From Ceraceosorus guamensis (lineage: Eukaryota > Basidiomycota > Exobasidiomycetes > Ceraceosorales > Ceraceosoraceae): 64,000 nucleotides of DNA. The notes beneath the pieces were generated by a model. It ran no database searches. It saw only the letters and a list, made by a program, of their open reading frames with translations, and had not been told where the DNA came from. This document shows positions 49,501 through 59,977 of this stretch, in pieces (positions within the stretch are counted from its first letter, which is position 1; each line of letters begins with the position of its first letter). The stretch lies in the NCBI RefSeq assembly GCF_003144195.1, contig NW_020290032.1, positions 1-64,000 of the forward strand, written 5' to 3'. Both the position numbers and the translations under genes were made by a program.

Positions 49501-52097
49501 AGGCCATCAAGCTCCTGTACCGTGTCGAAAACCCCGAGGTCGTCCAGCTCTTTGGTGGCAACACCGAAAAGCTCGAGCGCGAGCTCGAGCGCATGAGCCG
49601 AAGGAAGTTCAAGTTTTGCATTTCCATGCAGCGATACTCGAAGTTCAACAAGGAAGAGCACGAGAACACCGAGTTCTTGCTCCGTGCCTACCCCGACTTG
49701 CAAATCGCCTACCTCGACGAGGAAGCTCCCCGCAAGGAGGGAGGAGAGTCTCGCTGGTTCTCGGCGCTGGTGGATGGTCATTCCGAGATCCTGCCAAACG
49801 GCAAACGCAGACCCAAATTCCGCATTGAGCTACCCGGCAATCCAATCCTCGGAGACGGTAAATCGGACAACCAGAACCATGCCATCATCTTCCACCGTGG
49901 TGAATACGTGCAGCTTATCGACGCTAATCAGGACAACTACCTCGAAGAGTGTCTCAAGATCCGCTCTGTCCTCGGAGAGTTCGAGCAGTTCAACGTCTCT
50001 AATCAGAACCCGTACGGTCCTGGCCACGCTGAATTCTCTCAAGCACCGGTGGCCATTCTCGGTGCTCGCGAGTACATCTTCTCGGAGAACATTGGTATTC
50101 TTGGTGACGTTGCTGCCGGAAAGGAACAGACTTTCGGTACGATGGCTGGTCGTGGTCTTGCGCAAATCGGCGGTAAGCTGCATTATGGACATCCAGACTT
50201 CCTCAACGCGCTCTTCATGACCACGCGCGGTGGTGTCTCGAAGGCTCAAAAGGGTCTGCACCTCAACGAAGATATTTACGCTGGTATGACAGCCTTTGGC
50301 CGTGGTGGTCGCATCAAGCACTGCGAGTACTACCAATGCGGCAAAGGACGTGACCTGGGATTCGGCACCATTCTTAACTTTACCACTAAGCTCGGCAACG
50401 GTATGGGAGAGCAAATGCTTTCGCGCGAATACTACTATCTCGGTACGCAACTCCCAGTCGACAGGTTCTTGACTTTCTACTACGGTCATCCCGGCTTCCA
50501 CATCAACAACATTCTCGTCATCATGTCGGTACACCTGTTCTTGTGGGCCATGGTGTTCATCGGCACGCTCAACTCTCAGCTCAGCGTTTGCGAATCGACC
50601 AACAGCGAATACCAAGTTGGCACTGGAGGATGCTACTACTTGTCGCCCGTATTCCAGTGGATCCGCCGCACGATCATTTCGATTTTCTTGGTCTTCATGA
50701 TTGCCTTCTTGCCGCTCTTCTTGCAAGAGTTGACAGAGCGCGGTGCCGTATCGGCCGTCATTCGTTTGGCGAAGCACTTCTTGAGCTTGAGTCCAGTCTT
50801 CGAGGTGTTCTCCACTCAAATTTACAGCCATTCGATCATTTCCAACTTGACGTTCGGTGGTGCACGCTACATTGCCACCGGTCGTGGTTTCGCCACCACG
50901 CGCCAGTCCTTCGCTTTGCTCTACTCGCGATTTGCTGGTCCGTCGATCTACTCGGGGATGCGATTGCTGTTGCTGTTGCTCTACGTGACGCTTACGCTGT
51001 GGATGCCACACCTGATCTACTTCTGGATCTCGATCCTGGCACTGTGCATTGCACCTTTCCTATTCAACCCACACCAGTTCTCCATCCCGGACTTCGTCAT
51101 CGACTACCGCGAATTCCTGCGCTGGATGTCGCGCGGAAACTCTCGCTCGCACGCCAACTCTTGGATTGGGTACTGCCGTCTCAGTCGTACAAAAGTCACG
51201 GGATACAAGAAGAAGCGTCTGGGCCACCCAAGCGAGAAGCTCGCAGGCGATGTCCCACGTGCCAGCTGGCGCACCATTCTGTTCGGTGAGATCGTTGGTC
51301 CGATCATCCAAGCCATTGTCTTCACCGTTGCGTACGCCTTCGTCAAGAGCTTCCACGAGCGTGGTGACCCGCCCATGGGTGCCATCGCTCGTCTGGCCAT
51401 CATCGCCCTTGGGCCCTTGGTCTGGAACGCGGCTGTCCTGCTCGTGCTGTTCCTGGTGTCCATGTTCTTGGGACCAGCGTTGAACAATTGCTGCGCCAAG
51501 TTTGGATCGATCATGGCGTCGATTGCCCACTTGCTCGCCGTCGTCGGCATCGTTGCGTTCTTCGAGTTCTTCTGGTTCCTGGAGCTGTGGCGAACAAGTC
51601 ATGCCGTCCTTGGTATCATTGCCGTCGTCATGATCCAGCGCGCCATCTTCAAGATCCTGATCTCTCTTGTCATCTCGAGAGAGCTCAAGCACGACGAGAC
51701 CAACCGAGCTTGGTGGACTGGACGCTGGTACGGTAGAGGATTGGGTGGTCACGCTTTCAGCCAGCCAGCAAGAGAGTTCGTCGTCAAGATCATTGAGATG
51801 AGCTTGTACAGCGCCGACATGGTCTGCTGCCACATTCTCCTCTTTGGCTTGTCGATCCCAATGCTCATTCCCTACATGAATCGACTGCAGAGCACTGCAC
51901 TATTCTGGTTGCGACCAAGCAGGCAAATTCGCGCCCCGATCTTCAGCTTGAGAGCGAGGAAACAGAGGAGAAGCATTGTCATCAGATATGGCATACTCTT
52001 CGTTCTCACCTTTGCTCTCTTCATTGCGCTCATCGTTTTGCCGATCATCTTTGCGGACACGATCGACCTCAACTGCTCGTTCTGCAAGTCACTCTAA
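46580..52097 (+). CDS. FKS1: 1,3-beta-glucan synthase catalytic subunit (3 exons)
   Basis: Exons are 46580-47793, 47836-48607 and 48678-52097, giving about 1801 residues. Plasma-membrane GT48 enzyme that makes cell-wall beta-1,3-glucan from UDP-glucose under Rho1 control. The Gly/Ser/Tyr-rich N-terminus leads into the FKS1 domain ([17 protein letters not shown]). A first block of membrane helices includes the echinocandin-relevant segment FLTLSFRDP (about residues 607-615). The large cytoplasmic domain contains [28 protein letters not shown] and [18 protein letters not shown] second set of helices ends the protein. Length and order match fungal FKS proteins. Introns are only 42 and 70 bp. The GH72 enzyme lies divergently to the left. 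Confidence 0.97.
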
Positions 52098-54591
52098 GCT
52101 GGTCACTCGAAGAAGGAATCGACGCGCTGTCAAAGTTTCGAGTCTTCACGTCGCATATGCATGACAATGCAATCTCATCGCTTCACCGCAGTTCGAGATC
52201 ACATCGCTAGTAAGGTCCCAATCAACTTCGCATCCTTCATCCCATCGAACCCTTTCCTATACAACTGTCTTGCTATCTCGGACCTCTCCAACACACCAAC
52301 CACTACCCCCTCGCTAAATCCTTCCTCCGGCTCGTTTCGCCCCTTCTGAACTCTCTCGCGCGTCTGCTCTTACACACTCGCTTGGCTATTCTCTCCCATT
52401 AGAGCTGCGAAAACACTGTACCGTCTTCGCAATGCGTCCGAACGTCGCATTTCCGGTCATGGGCCCCGTCGATCTTGCTGGAACGATGGGACCGACTCTT
52501 CGAACAATGAATGAATGGCTCACAGATGCAGCGTCTGCGTGGGATACGAATCTGTCGCGATGTTGGATTTGAAGCTGTCTTGAATCCGGTACATAAATCA
52601 CCTCGCGCCGCATGGCGCAAAAATTTAAGTTGTAAGTGTCGAGGTATTCTTTCCTTGAGCCTCCATCCACTTTTGACTCTGACTGTTGACTCTTGACTGC
52701 TCCCAGAAGTTGAGTCGGGGTCGAACACGTGACGGCGCCTGACGTCAGCCAAGCGGCGTCGCCCCGCGCACAAGGACGGCGGCGTTTACCTGGCGATGTT
52801 GCATGGCTGCTTGACGAGGTGTGCAGCACTTACGGCTCCTTCAAGACGTTCCAACCATACATCCACACCCGACCTCCGAGACATCCGATCACGAGCATAC
52901 CCTATATCAGCTACTCAAAGCCGGTGCTGTACCTACAGCAGCTACTCCATAGACTCTCTCGAAATCCACCAGCGAGCATCGATACGCAGGGCACTCGCCC
53001 ACGACTTGCCCCACGAATTACATCATGTAGGTCATGTGAAACTCTGGAATGAAGTGGGACGTAGGGGCGATGAGGAGACACAGCATGGGGCATGTGCAAG
53101 GTTTGAAGGCTAATTCGGATGTCTTTGCCGACATGTCCAGGTCCGCTGCGTCGTCCAACCTCTTGCCGAAGCAGGACTCACCTGCACACAAGTCTGTGGC
53201 GGAATTTGTCGGATCATCAGCTAACGGCGGTCCCCCTGCGCAAGCGTTTAGCTTTGATGGGTGAGTAGGCGCTGCCTTGTGCATGGCCTCTTGAATGCAA
53301 CCGAAATACACTGACGCTTTGTCCTACCGTTTCCCCAATCGTCCATCCCCACACGAACATCTGTTCTTGATCGCACTGTGGTTCATTGGGAAAACAGGGA
53401 GAGGGGAACGGGAAGAGCATCTTTGTGCAAGCACTTGCCTGGAGGTAGAACAGAGTGCACAGACATCGCGTTGGAAGGTGAGCAAGCTAATGAAGTGGTC
53501 GAGGAGGCATGTGGATTGGAGGTGCGGACATCGTGCAGATGTGCCGGTGGTGAGGTGTATCGACCTTGTGACGAGGCTACGTACAGAGTCGACGGAAGCA
53601 TCTGGTTGCTTCTTCGACCGCCACGCCCGTAAAACAGCTCCTGACTCTAGAAGTACAGCACCTCAATGTCACTTACGCCTACACGCTGGTCTTGCGCTTT
53701 TTATCTCGCTCAGCAAAAGATTTGTTCGCTCAGATGCAATCCCTAGGATGTGAGTGGCGGCCCTCTTCCATGAGGGTGACTTGATATCACTGGACATCTT
53801 GCTGACCTGAATCACGACTTCGTGATGAATTACGCAGTCTTCTGTCAATTGCCTCAAGACCCCGCATTGACCCACATTCAATGTCGCAAGCTGCCACAGT
53901 GAAGTCCACCAAGGCGCCTGATGAATGCAATCAACCTCTCAGTTTGTTTGCCTGCAGGGTGTTGTGTTACTGTCTACCCAATCTCCTCAGCGGACTGGAG
54001 AGTGTTTCTCGGCCCGAGGTGTAGACGAGCTCGTCTCTCAGCGAATTCGCATGAGGGACGTTGTATGCTGCCTCTGCGAGCGAGTGAGCTCGCGTGGCCG
54101 AGCTTCTGCAGGGGTGCGGCGATATCTGCCAGCTTGGCCGCTCCTTGCTTCGATCGCCAATCATGAATCGTGAATCTTTGACTTGCCAATGCATTTTAAA
54201 ATGAAACCGTGAATCACGAATGTTGGATGGCGAACGCTGCTGATGTGGTTGCGGCGGGTCGCCTCTCTATCGGCACCTATAGCTGTATATACGACTCGTG
54301 ACTCCGATCGACTTTGAGTGCGCCTCGCGGTCTGGCTGCAAAACGCGCTTGCAGCGCCAGGGCGCACGGACTGCTGCTGCTGCCCGCTGCGTGGGTTCGG
54401 CCAACGTCACGATTGTCTTGACCTCCACCATGTCCTTCGACGCTACCAAGCACAGCATCACTGCTGAGCAAGTGACCCTCTCTGACATCCGCTGCCGAGT
54501 CCTGCAATCTCGCATGACTTCTCTTGCACACACCAGCCCCTCACTTTCGGTGCGGCTCACCTTCAGACCACCCGACTGAGCTAGAGGCAAG
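52098..54591. other. Intergenic region FKS / F-box gene
   Basis: About 2.5 kb without a confident gene. Overlapping open frames at 53049-53753 have GT/AG sites at plausible places, and one frame shows a P-loop-like GEGNGKS, but no consistent model emerges. The right part carries ATCGTGAAT, AATCACGAAT, TATAGCTGT (54278) and ACTCGTGACT (54294) within 150 bp. Confidence 0.45.
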
Positions 54592-56382
54592 ATGGCTGCC
54601 GGCATACTCCGCTTGCCGACGGAGCTCTTGTTGCGCATCGCAACAGAAGCTGGCGTGTCAGCGTCGTGTGCCCTAGAAGCTACAAGTCGAGATCTGCTTG
54701 CAGTTCTAAGACTGCACGAGGACTATGTCTGGCGCATACATGCCATCGAGCTTACCCGAGAGCTGGGAGACCCTGGAAGCACGAGCAATGCCAAGTCGAG
54801 CACTTGGCGCATTAATGAAGTCGACAGCCTGGATCAGCTGGTCAAGATGCGTGAGACTCATGATCTCTCCACATGGTCAATCGTTCGCTCATGGAGGCAA
54901 TATGGTGAGCTTCAAAATTGTCTCGTTCATTTGTAAGCGATCGAGTTGTAGACTGAAAAATGCTGCTGCCATACAGCCCAAGTACACATCGCCACGGAAC
55001 GCAATTGGTTGACCGGTGAGCCTCGCGTGAAAACAACGCTGCTACCAACGGATCCTCCCGGCCCACCTTCCCCTATCAATTGCCATCTTTGGCGCTTCAG
55101 GCCTGACTTTGAGGAGCGCTACGTCATCTCCACGAGCATAACTCTTCCTGGCCATCATTTGGCGGGCGCGATCACTATCGTGGACCTGGACACAGGGGTG
55201 CTGCTATCGTCGGTCGAGACGCATTTTCCGTACCAGCACCTGGAGTACGATGCTCGTGGGAAGGCCTTTGTTGTTAGTACTGGAGGCGATGGCTTGCAAG
55301 TATGGCGACGCACGCAACCCGGTGGTACGGATGCAACAGGAGCATTTCAGACACCAGCTCCTCATCGTTTTGGCCTCTCACCAAACTCTGGATTAGTCAC
55401 GGAAGTTGGGCCGAAATGTCCATCTGACCGACAAATCTGCTTTCAGCGCACTGACATTCTGCCGCACGACAAGCGCGTTAGAGGATTTCATCTCAGATGG
55501 CCGTAAGTGCATCTCCGGACCCTACTTTAGAAGGAAGACAGCTCACTCTCGTTCACACACGCCCCGAAGTATCCTATGCGTCGTGTCGGATGAAGGCATA
55601 GGATGGATCTGGAGTGAGTAGACTCGGAACGCTTTCGAGGCTAGCACTCGGCTGACCCTCGCCAGATCAACTCTCCCTCTGTTCCTTTCTCAGACTTGGA
55701 AGAAAAGGCATGCTTACTGAAAACGCTCAAGATCGCTGAGAATGCTGTGGGTCACCTCGAGCAGGATGACGAGGTGGTAATGTATGCCATGAGTGAGTCT
55801 TTGCGTCACTTGTCCTCTGTGCTTCACTCGTAACCTCAGTCGAGCGCTTTTCCAGATCACGGCTACGATGTCCATGTCAAAGACACTGGCGCCCTACTGG
55901 GGACGCTTGACGGAAAGAAGCTGGCTCAAGAGGGCGCAAAAATGTATTCTTTGAGGCATACGGCAACGGCAAGGGACAGCTTTGATCCGTCCCCATCCGC
56001 TCGCGAATTTGTGCAAAACCATCCGTGGTGCATCGCAGACCAACACACATCTCTCAAACTCGAACATGGCAACCTCTATCCAAGTGAGGACTTTGGAAGT
56101 CACGAATGGCGTGCTGGTATGATCCGTGGCAGCACGATTGTCGGTATCAGTATGGGTCAGGAATTGCTCATTTGCTCCGACTGGGAAGCCTATTTCAGCG
56201 GTGGCAAGCGGGCGAAGGAGTGCGTTGCACTCATTCAGTGCACTCGACCATCTGGCGAAGGTGGGTCATCGTCCAGATTGTGGCGGCATAGGCGCCACAG
56301 CAGCGTTCTTGGCATGCACATCGAGCTTATGCCTGGCATCATGGGTTCCATACAGATGATCCAGATCCAGACCGATGGTTGA
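54592..56382 (+). CDS. F-box protein with degenerate beta-propeller-like region (5 exons)
   Basis: Exons are 54592-54904, 54977-55299, 55397-55613, 55694-55792 and 55856-56382, giving about 492 residues. Residues 5-50 (LRLPTELLLRIATEAG, then LEATSRDLLAVL and YVWRIH) fit an F-box, the Skp1-binding part of SCF ubiquitin ligases. The rest has WD-like strands such as STGGDGLQ and SDEGIGWIW, so a substrate-binding propeller is plausible. I do not recognise the ortholog. The intron at 55300-55396 is needed to escape a frame that would stop at 55506; its GTATGG donor is ordinary. The last exon is open to 56382 but loses protein character after about 56260; a GTGGGT donor there could give another end. 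Confidence 0.62.
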
Positions 56383-57170
56383 CGGCGGCGCACGGTCGTG
56401 CGGCCTGGTCCAGCATGTGAGCTTTGAACTTCTAGAGCTAGTCACATCGACGGTAGCGAGCACGGCTGACTTCTCTCGTTGGTAATCCATCAGGGGCTCG
56501 ACATATATTCTTCCACTGCCAAAGAGGGGCAGACTACTGTCGGCTGGTCCGGACAGTCGCTCAGTGCACTGCTTTCCCAACACTATGCCACACAGTCGTA
56601 ATACGCGAGTAAAACGTCGTACTAAGAAGCCCTCCATAAAGTGCTATGCTCACGATGCCTGATTTCCTCGCATTTCGCAGTATGATGATGAGCTGCATGC
56701 ATCTTACTAGCGATGGCTTGCTTTCTAAGTTCATGACCCACTGGATGTGGCGAGGGAGGAGGGGGGCCGCGGATGAGGAAGAGCACCCGTCTTTGTTCGA
56801 CCGGACAGGCATAAGGTCCATCAGCTTTGGACGCGCCGTCGAGACTCGCGACTCGAGTCACAACAGCGATCGCAGCGCGAGCACGGAAGGAGCAAGTGAA
56901 GGCATGGATCGGGTGCGTAACATCAGATGTATTTGAGATAGTATGAATGCTGCTAACGCTTCGAGGGTCTAGCAGAGCGCTTTCGAGGGTTGGCACGACA
57001 GCAAGCAGTACACTTCGCCGACGCTACGTGGAGACAATTCGGTGTGATATAGCCGCAGCGGTCTTCGCGACCAGCCTTATGGACGGCGAGGAACCAGACA
57101 CGCCGCATCTGCTCAGCGTGCTGGACAGAAATTCCTCCCACAGCTGTCGGACGCTACCATGTATGCCCTT
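56383..57170. other. Convergent intergenic region
   Basis: About 790 bp between the F-box gene and the small minus-strand gene. A minus-strand frame just left of 57141 could be an extra exon of that gene, but I found no phase-compatible donor. Nothing else was seen. Confidence 0.35.
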
Positions 57171-57636
57171 TTACCAATCGAGATAGCGATGCTCCATCTG
57201 GCATCCAGGCGCCAGCTGTGGCCTCATAGCGGATGAGCGATGCATTGCCTCGTATATATTTGCAGCATCTCGGACAGTCAGCCGCTCGAGTGACGCACTA
57301 GGTTCTCCACGAGTGATGAAACCGGGGGCGAACGAGCTGCATTTGTGAGTTTGCACTCACTCTTGTTCAGATAGTGGACAATAGTGAGCTCGCGCTTCTT
57401 GTCGAATGCCTCCTCGCCACTTGCCAATAGCACTTCTGGCCTGCGAGACCAGACAGCGTTCGAATTGTGTCATCGGCGCGTGGCGTGAGAATCGAGTCGT
57501 AGTGCAGGTGCCTCACTGCAGGAAGGGCCAACAGATACAAGAAGCGGGAATGGACTTGCCTGTTTGAGATTGCTGCAAGGCGCAGCGCGTTCAGCTCATT
57601 CCAGAGAGCGTCACGAATGCGTGGAGCATCGCTCAT
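57171..57636 (-). CDS. Small unrecognised protein, 96 aa (3 exons, one GC-AG intron)
   Basis: Exons are 57636-57560, 57440-57361 and 57304-57171. Intron 1 (119 bp) uses an AG|GCAAGT donor, the standard form of the rare GC-AG class; intron 2 (56 bp) is GTGAGT...GAG. All phases fit, and the spliced frame reads like a soluble charged protein: RIRDALWNELNALRLAAISN, PEVLLASGEEAFDKKRELT, IVHYLNKK, then LERLTVRDAANIYEAMHRSS. I do not recognise the family. The unspliced frame is also open, so a chance reading is possible, and the protein could continue beyond the stop at 57171 through an unseen exon. It may also be a remnant of a longer gene. Confidence 0.4.
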
Positions 57637-59977
57637 TATTGCAATCACGAGCGTCATCAGCGACAATGACTTTGGGCGCCGCGTCGACAGACAGTCACGA
57701 GTGAATGGAACGTTCGGGATGGTGGGGCGGCAATGTGGGGCTTGAGGTGCGCAATCTACACAAGGCTGCGTGGCTGGCTACTCTTGCGCCCCAACGCAAA
57801 CGTATTCCGGACCAATGTCAACAGACCCATAAATGAGACGTCACCTTTGTGTGTTTGCTTTATAGAGACGTAGCAGGCCTCGTGAGTCATCACGATTGTT
57901 GAGGCGTGTTCATTGTATGAGGCGCCAATCAAGAATCAGTATCGCCACTTAGAGCAAGTCGGTGTGCCTGCCGCGATAATGTGTGATCCGCCAAGAAGGG
58001 TTCGGTGCGGTTCAGGCAAGCTGAGAATCCCCGACCCGAGCTCTGGGCCAAGCAGCCGCGTGATCATCTCGTGATCTTCCGATTATCGAATCTGTTCTGC
58101 CACTGAGCTGCGTCGACCTACGCCCATCGCGATGCATTCGCATTCGCGTGAGTCACCATTGTGATTGAACCTGAAGGCAATCAAGAATGAGGCTATGATG
58201 CGCGTACAGGCTGCAAAGTCAAACAGCGAGCACCGGCTTTTATTGTTCCCCAACGATGATTACCGCAGGAACATGCCTGGGCTGCATTCTGATTCAAGAT
58301 TGGTGATTGCAGAGCTATATAAGCCGATTGAGAAGGTCCAGCAGCCAGCAGCTATGCAGCACTCAATTTGTGCCTTGATCTTGCTGCAGATGTGCATGCA
58401 GCAGCTCTGCGTTAGCCCACAGCGCGGCATAAGGATGAGTGAGCACAGACAGCGTGTCGAGCGCGCTGTGCGCCATGGGTGCTGCTGCTGCTGTGCATGC
58501 TGCTGTTCGTCCAGCATGCAGCAAGCAGCAGCACGCACGTCCACACGCCCTCGCGTCGGGAAGACTCCGATTGCTATAGCGAAGCTAGGAAGGATAATCG
58601 CGAATCTTGAATGCCTGTCAGCACTCGATCTCCCTGACTGATCTGACTCGTAATTCACGATTGTTCCGTGACGTACGCACTTCTCATTTATAGGTGTACA
58701 GTTTGAATACAATACAAGACAATTGTGAGTCTGAAATTTAAACGTCGGCCTCGCCTGATGGCCTCGCCTCAACGTCTCGGCCTAGGTGTAGAGGGTTGTC
58801 TGGATCAGACGCCGATGACCGCGTGTGTTGGAGCACGGGCGAAGCACCGATGAGACAAGGCGACGACTGACGGACTGAGCGGCGCAGCATCCGCATGGCG
58901 CGCAGCCAACTCGCCCGCCCGCTGCGCCTTGTACGGACGACTCATGACGTGACCCTCGCACGCCCGTGCGCTTCGGAAATCTGTGGTACATAGAAGCGGG
59001 CATGCATGCAGCAGCTTCAGGCCTTGCCTGTTGCTGCTATACAGTCCACCGCGCCACACACGCACACACTTACACACACACACAGCACAGTCAGCAGCAT
59101 CGGCCTTCCTTCCAAACCTTGCACACAGTCTTCCGTTTTGCTGCCTTTTGTTGCATCCACGCGGTCCACTCGGATGCGAGCTGAATTGGCACGTCACTCA
59201 AACTCAACACGTACATTCGGGCATTGCCGATAGGGCACTCAGGCACGCAGCACAGCCCTATGCTTGCTGCGCTAGCGTCCAGCTAATCCGAAAGTCGTCA
59301 CTGACCCTCGGTGTACTCGCAAGCTGTAGCTGCGCCCGGCCGTCAGCTGTGGATTGCATCAATTTGGTGCAGATTGCTGGTTCATCTATACGCGCGGGTC
59401 CTGCTTGGATTCCAGCCCACGCTCACCGCACGCCTTGACTCACGCTACGTCCACCGGAGACCCTCAAGCCACGCACCGCAGGCAGCAACACGACCATCAG
59501 GAATAATTGCGCATACACGATCACAACTCACCTAACCCCCGCACACAATCAAATCAGCAATCACGAATCTTACACCCTCGCTCAGGCAACTAGCTTGACC
59601 TTTGACTCCTTCAGTCAAGGGCTTGCGCGCCCCATCCCTTTGGCAATTGGCCGCTCCTCGGCGCAACATCAGAGTCGCTAACTCCGTGATCAGAGGCGGA
59701 ACTGCCCAAATCTAGGCAATGCTCGCAACTATCTGACAAGGTACTCACCAATCTCATTCGGTGCCCAGAAGCTACGCCTTACTGCGGTCCAACATTGCAT
59801 GCTTACGTATTCTTTCCAGCCCAAGGCGACGCCTCGAGTGAACGATTGGTCGGCATTTGCAGCGCTTCAGGGCTTGCCCTCCTCAGAGATCAGGCTGCTG
59901 CTCCAACGGACTGACGACGAAATTGCTCGCGTCATCTACCGACAAGGCAGGACTGCGAGACCGCTGCACTCTTTATA
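57637..59977. other. Gene-poor region upstream of the deubiquitinase gene
   Basis: About 2.3 kb between two divergent starts. It has AGTCACGAGT at 57693, AATCACGAAT near 59562, CTG/CAG-rich runs near 58484-58535 and CA-rich stretches near 59060-59090. No gene was recognised. Confidence 0.5.

Noticed and set aside
55300-55530. A 28-bp intron (GTAAGT at 55503 to TAG near 55530) in the F-box gene
   Set aside because: Too short for the intron sizes seen here; a 97-bp intron at 55300-55396 gives a better protein and typical length.
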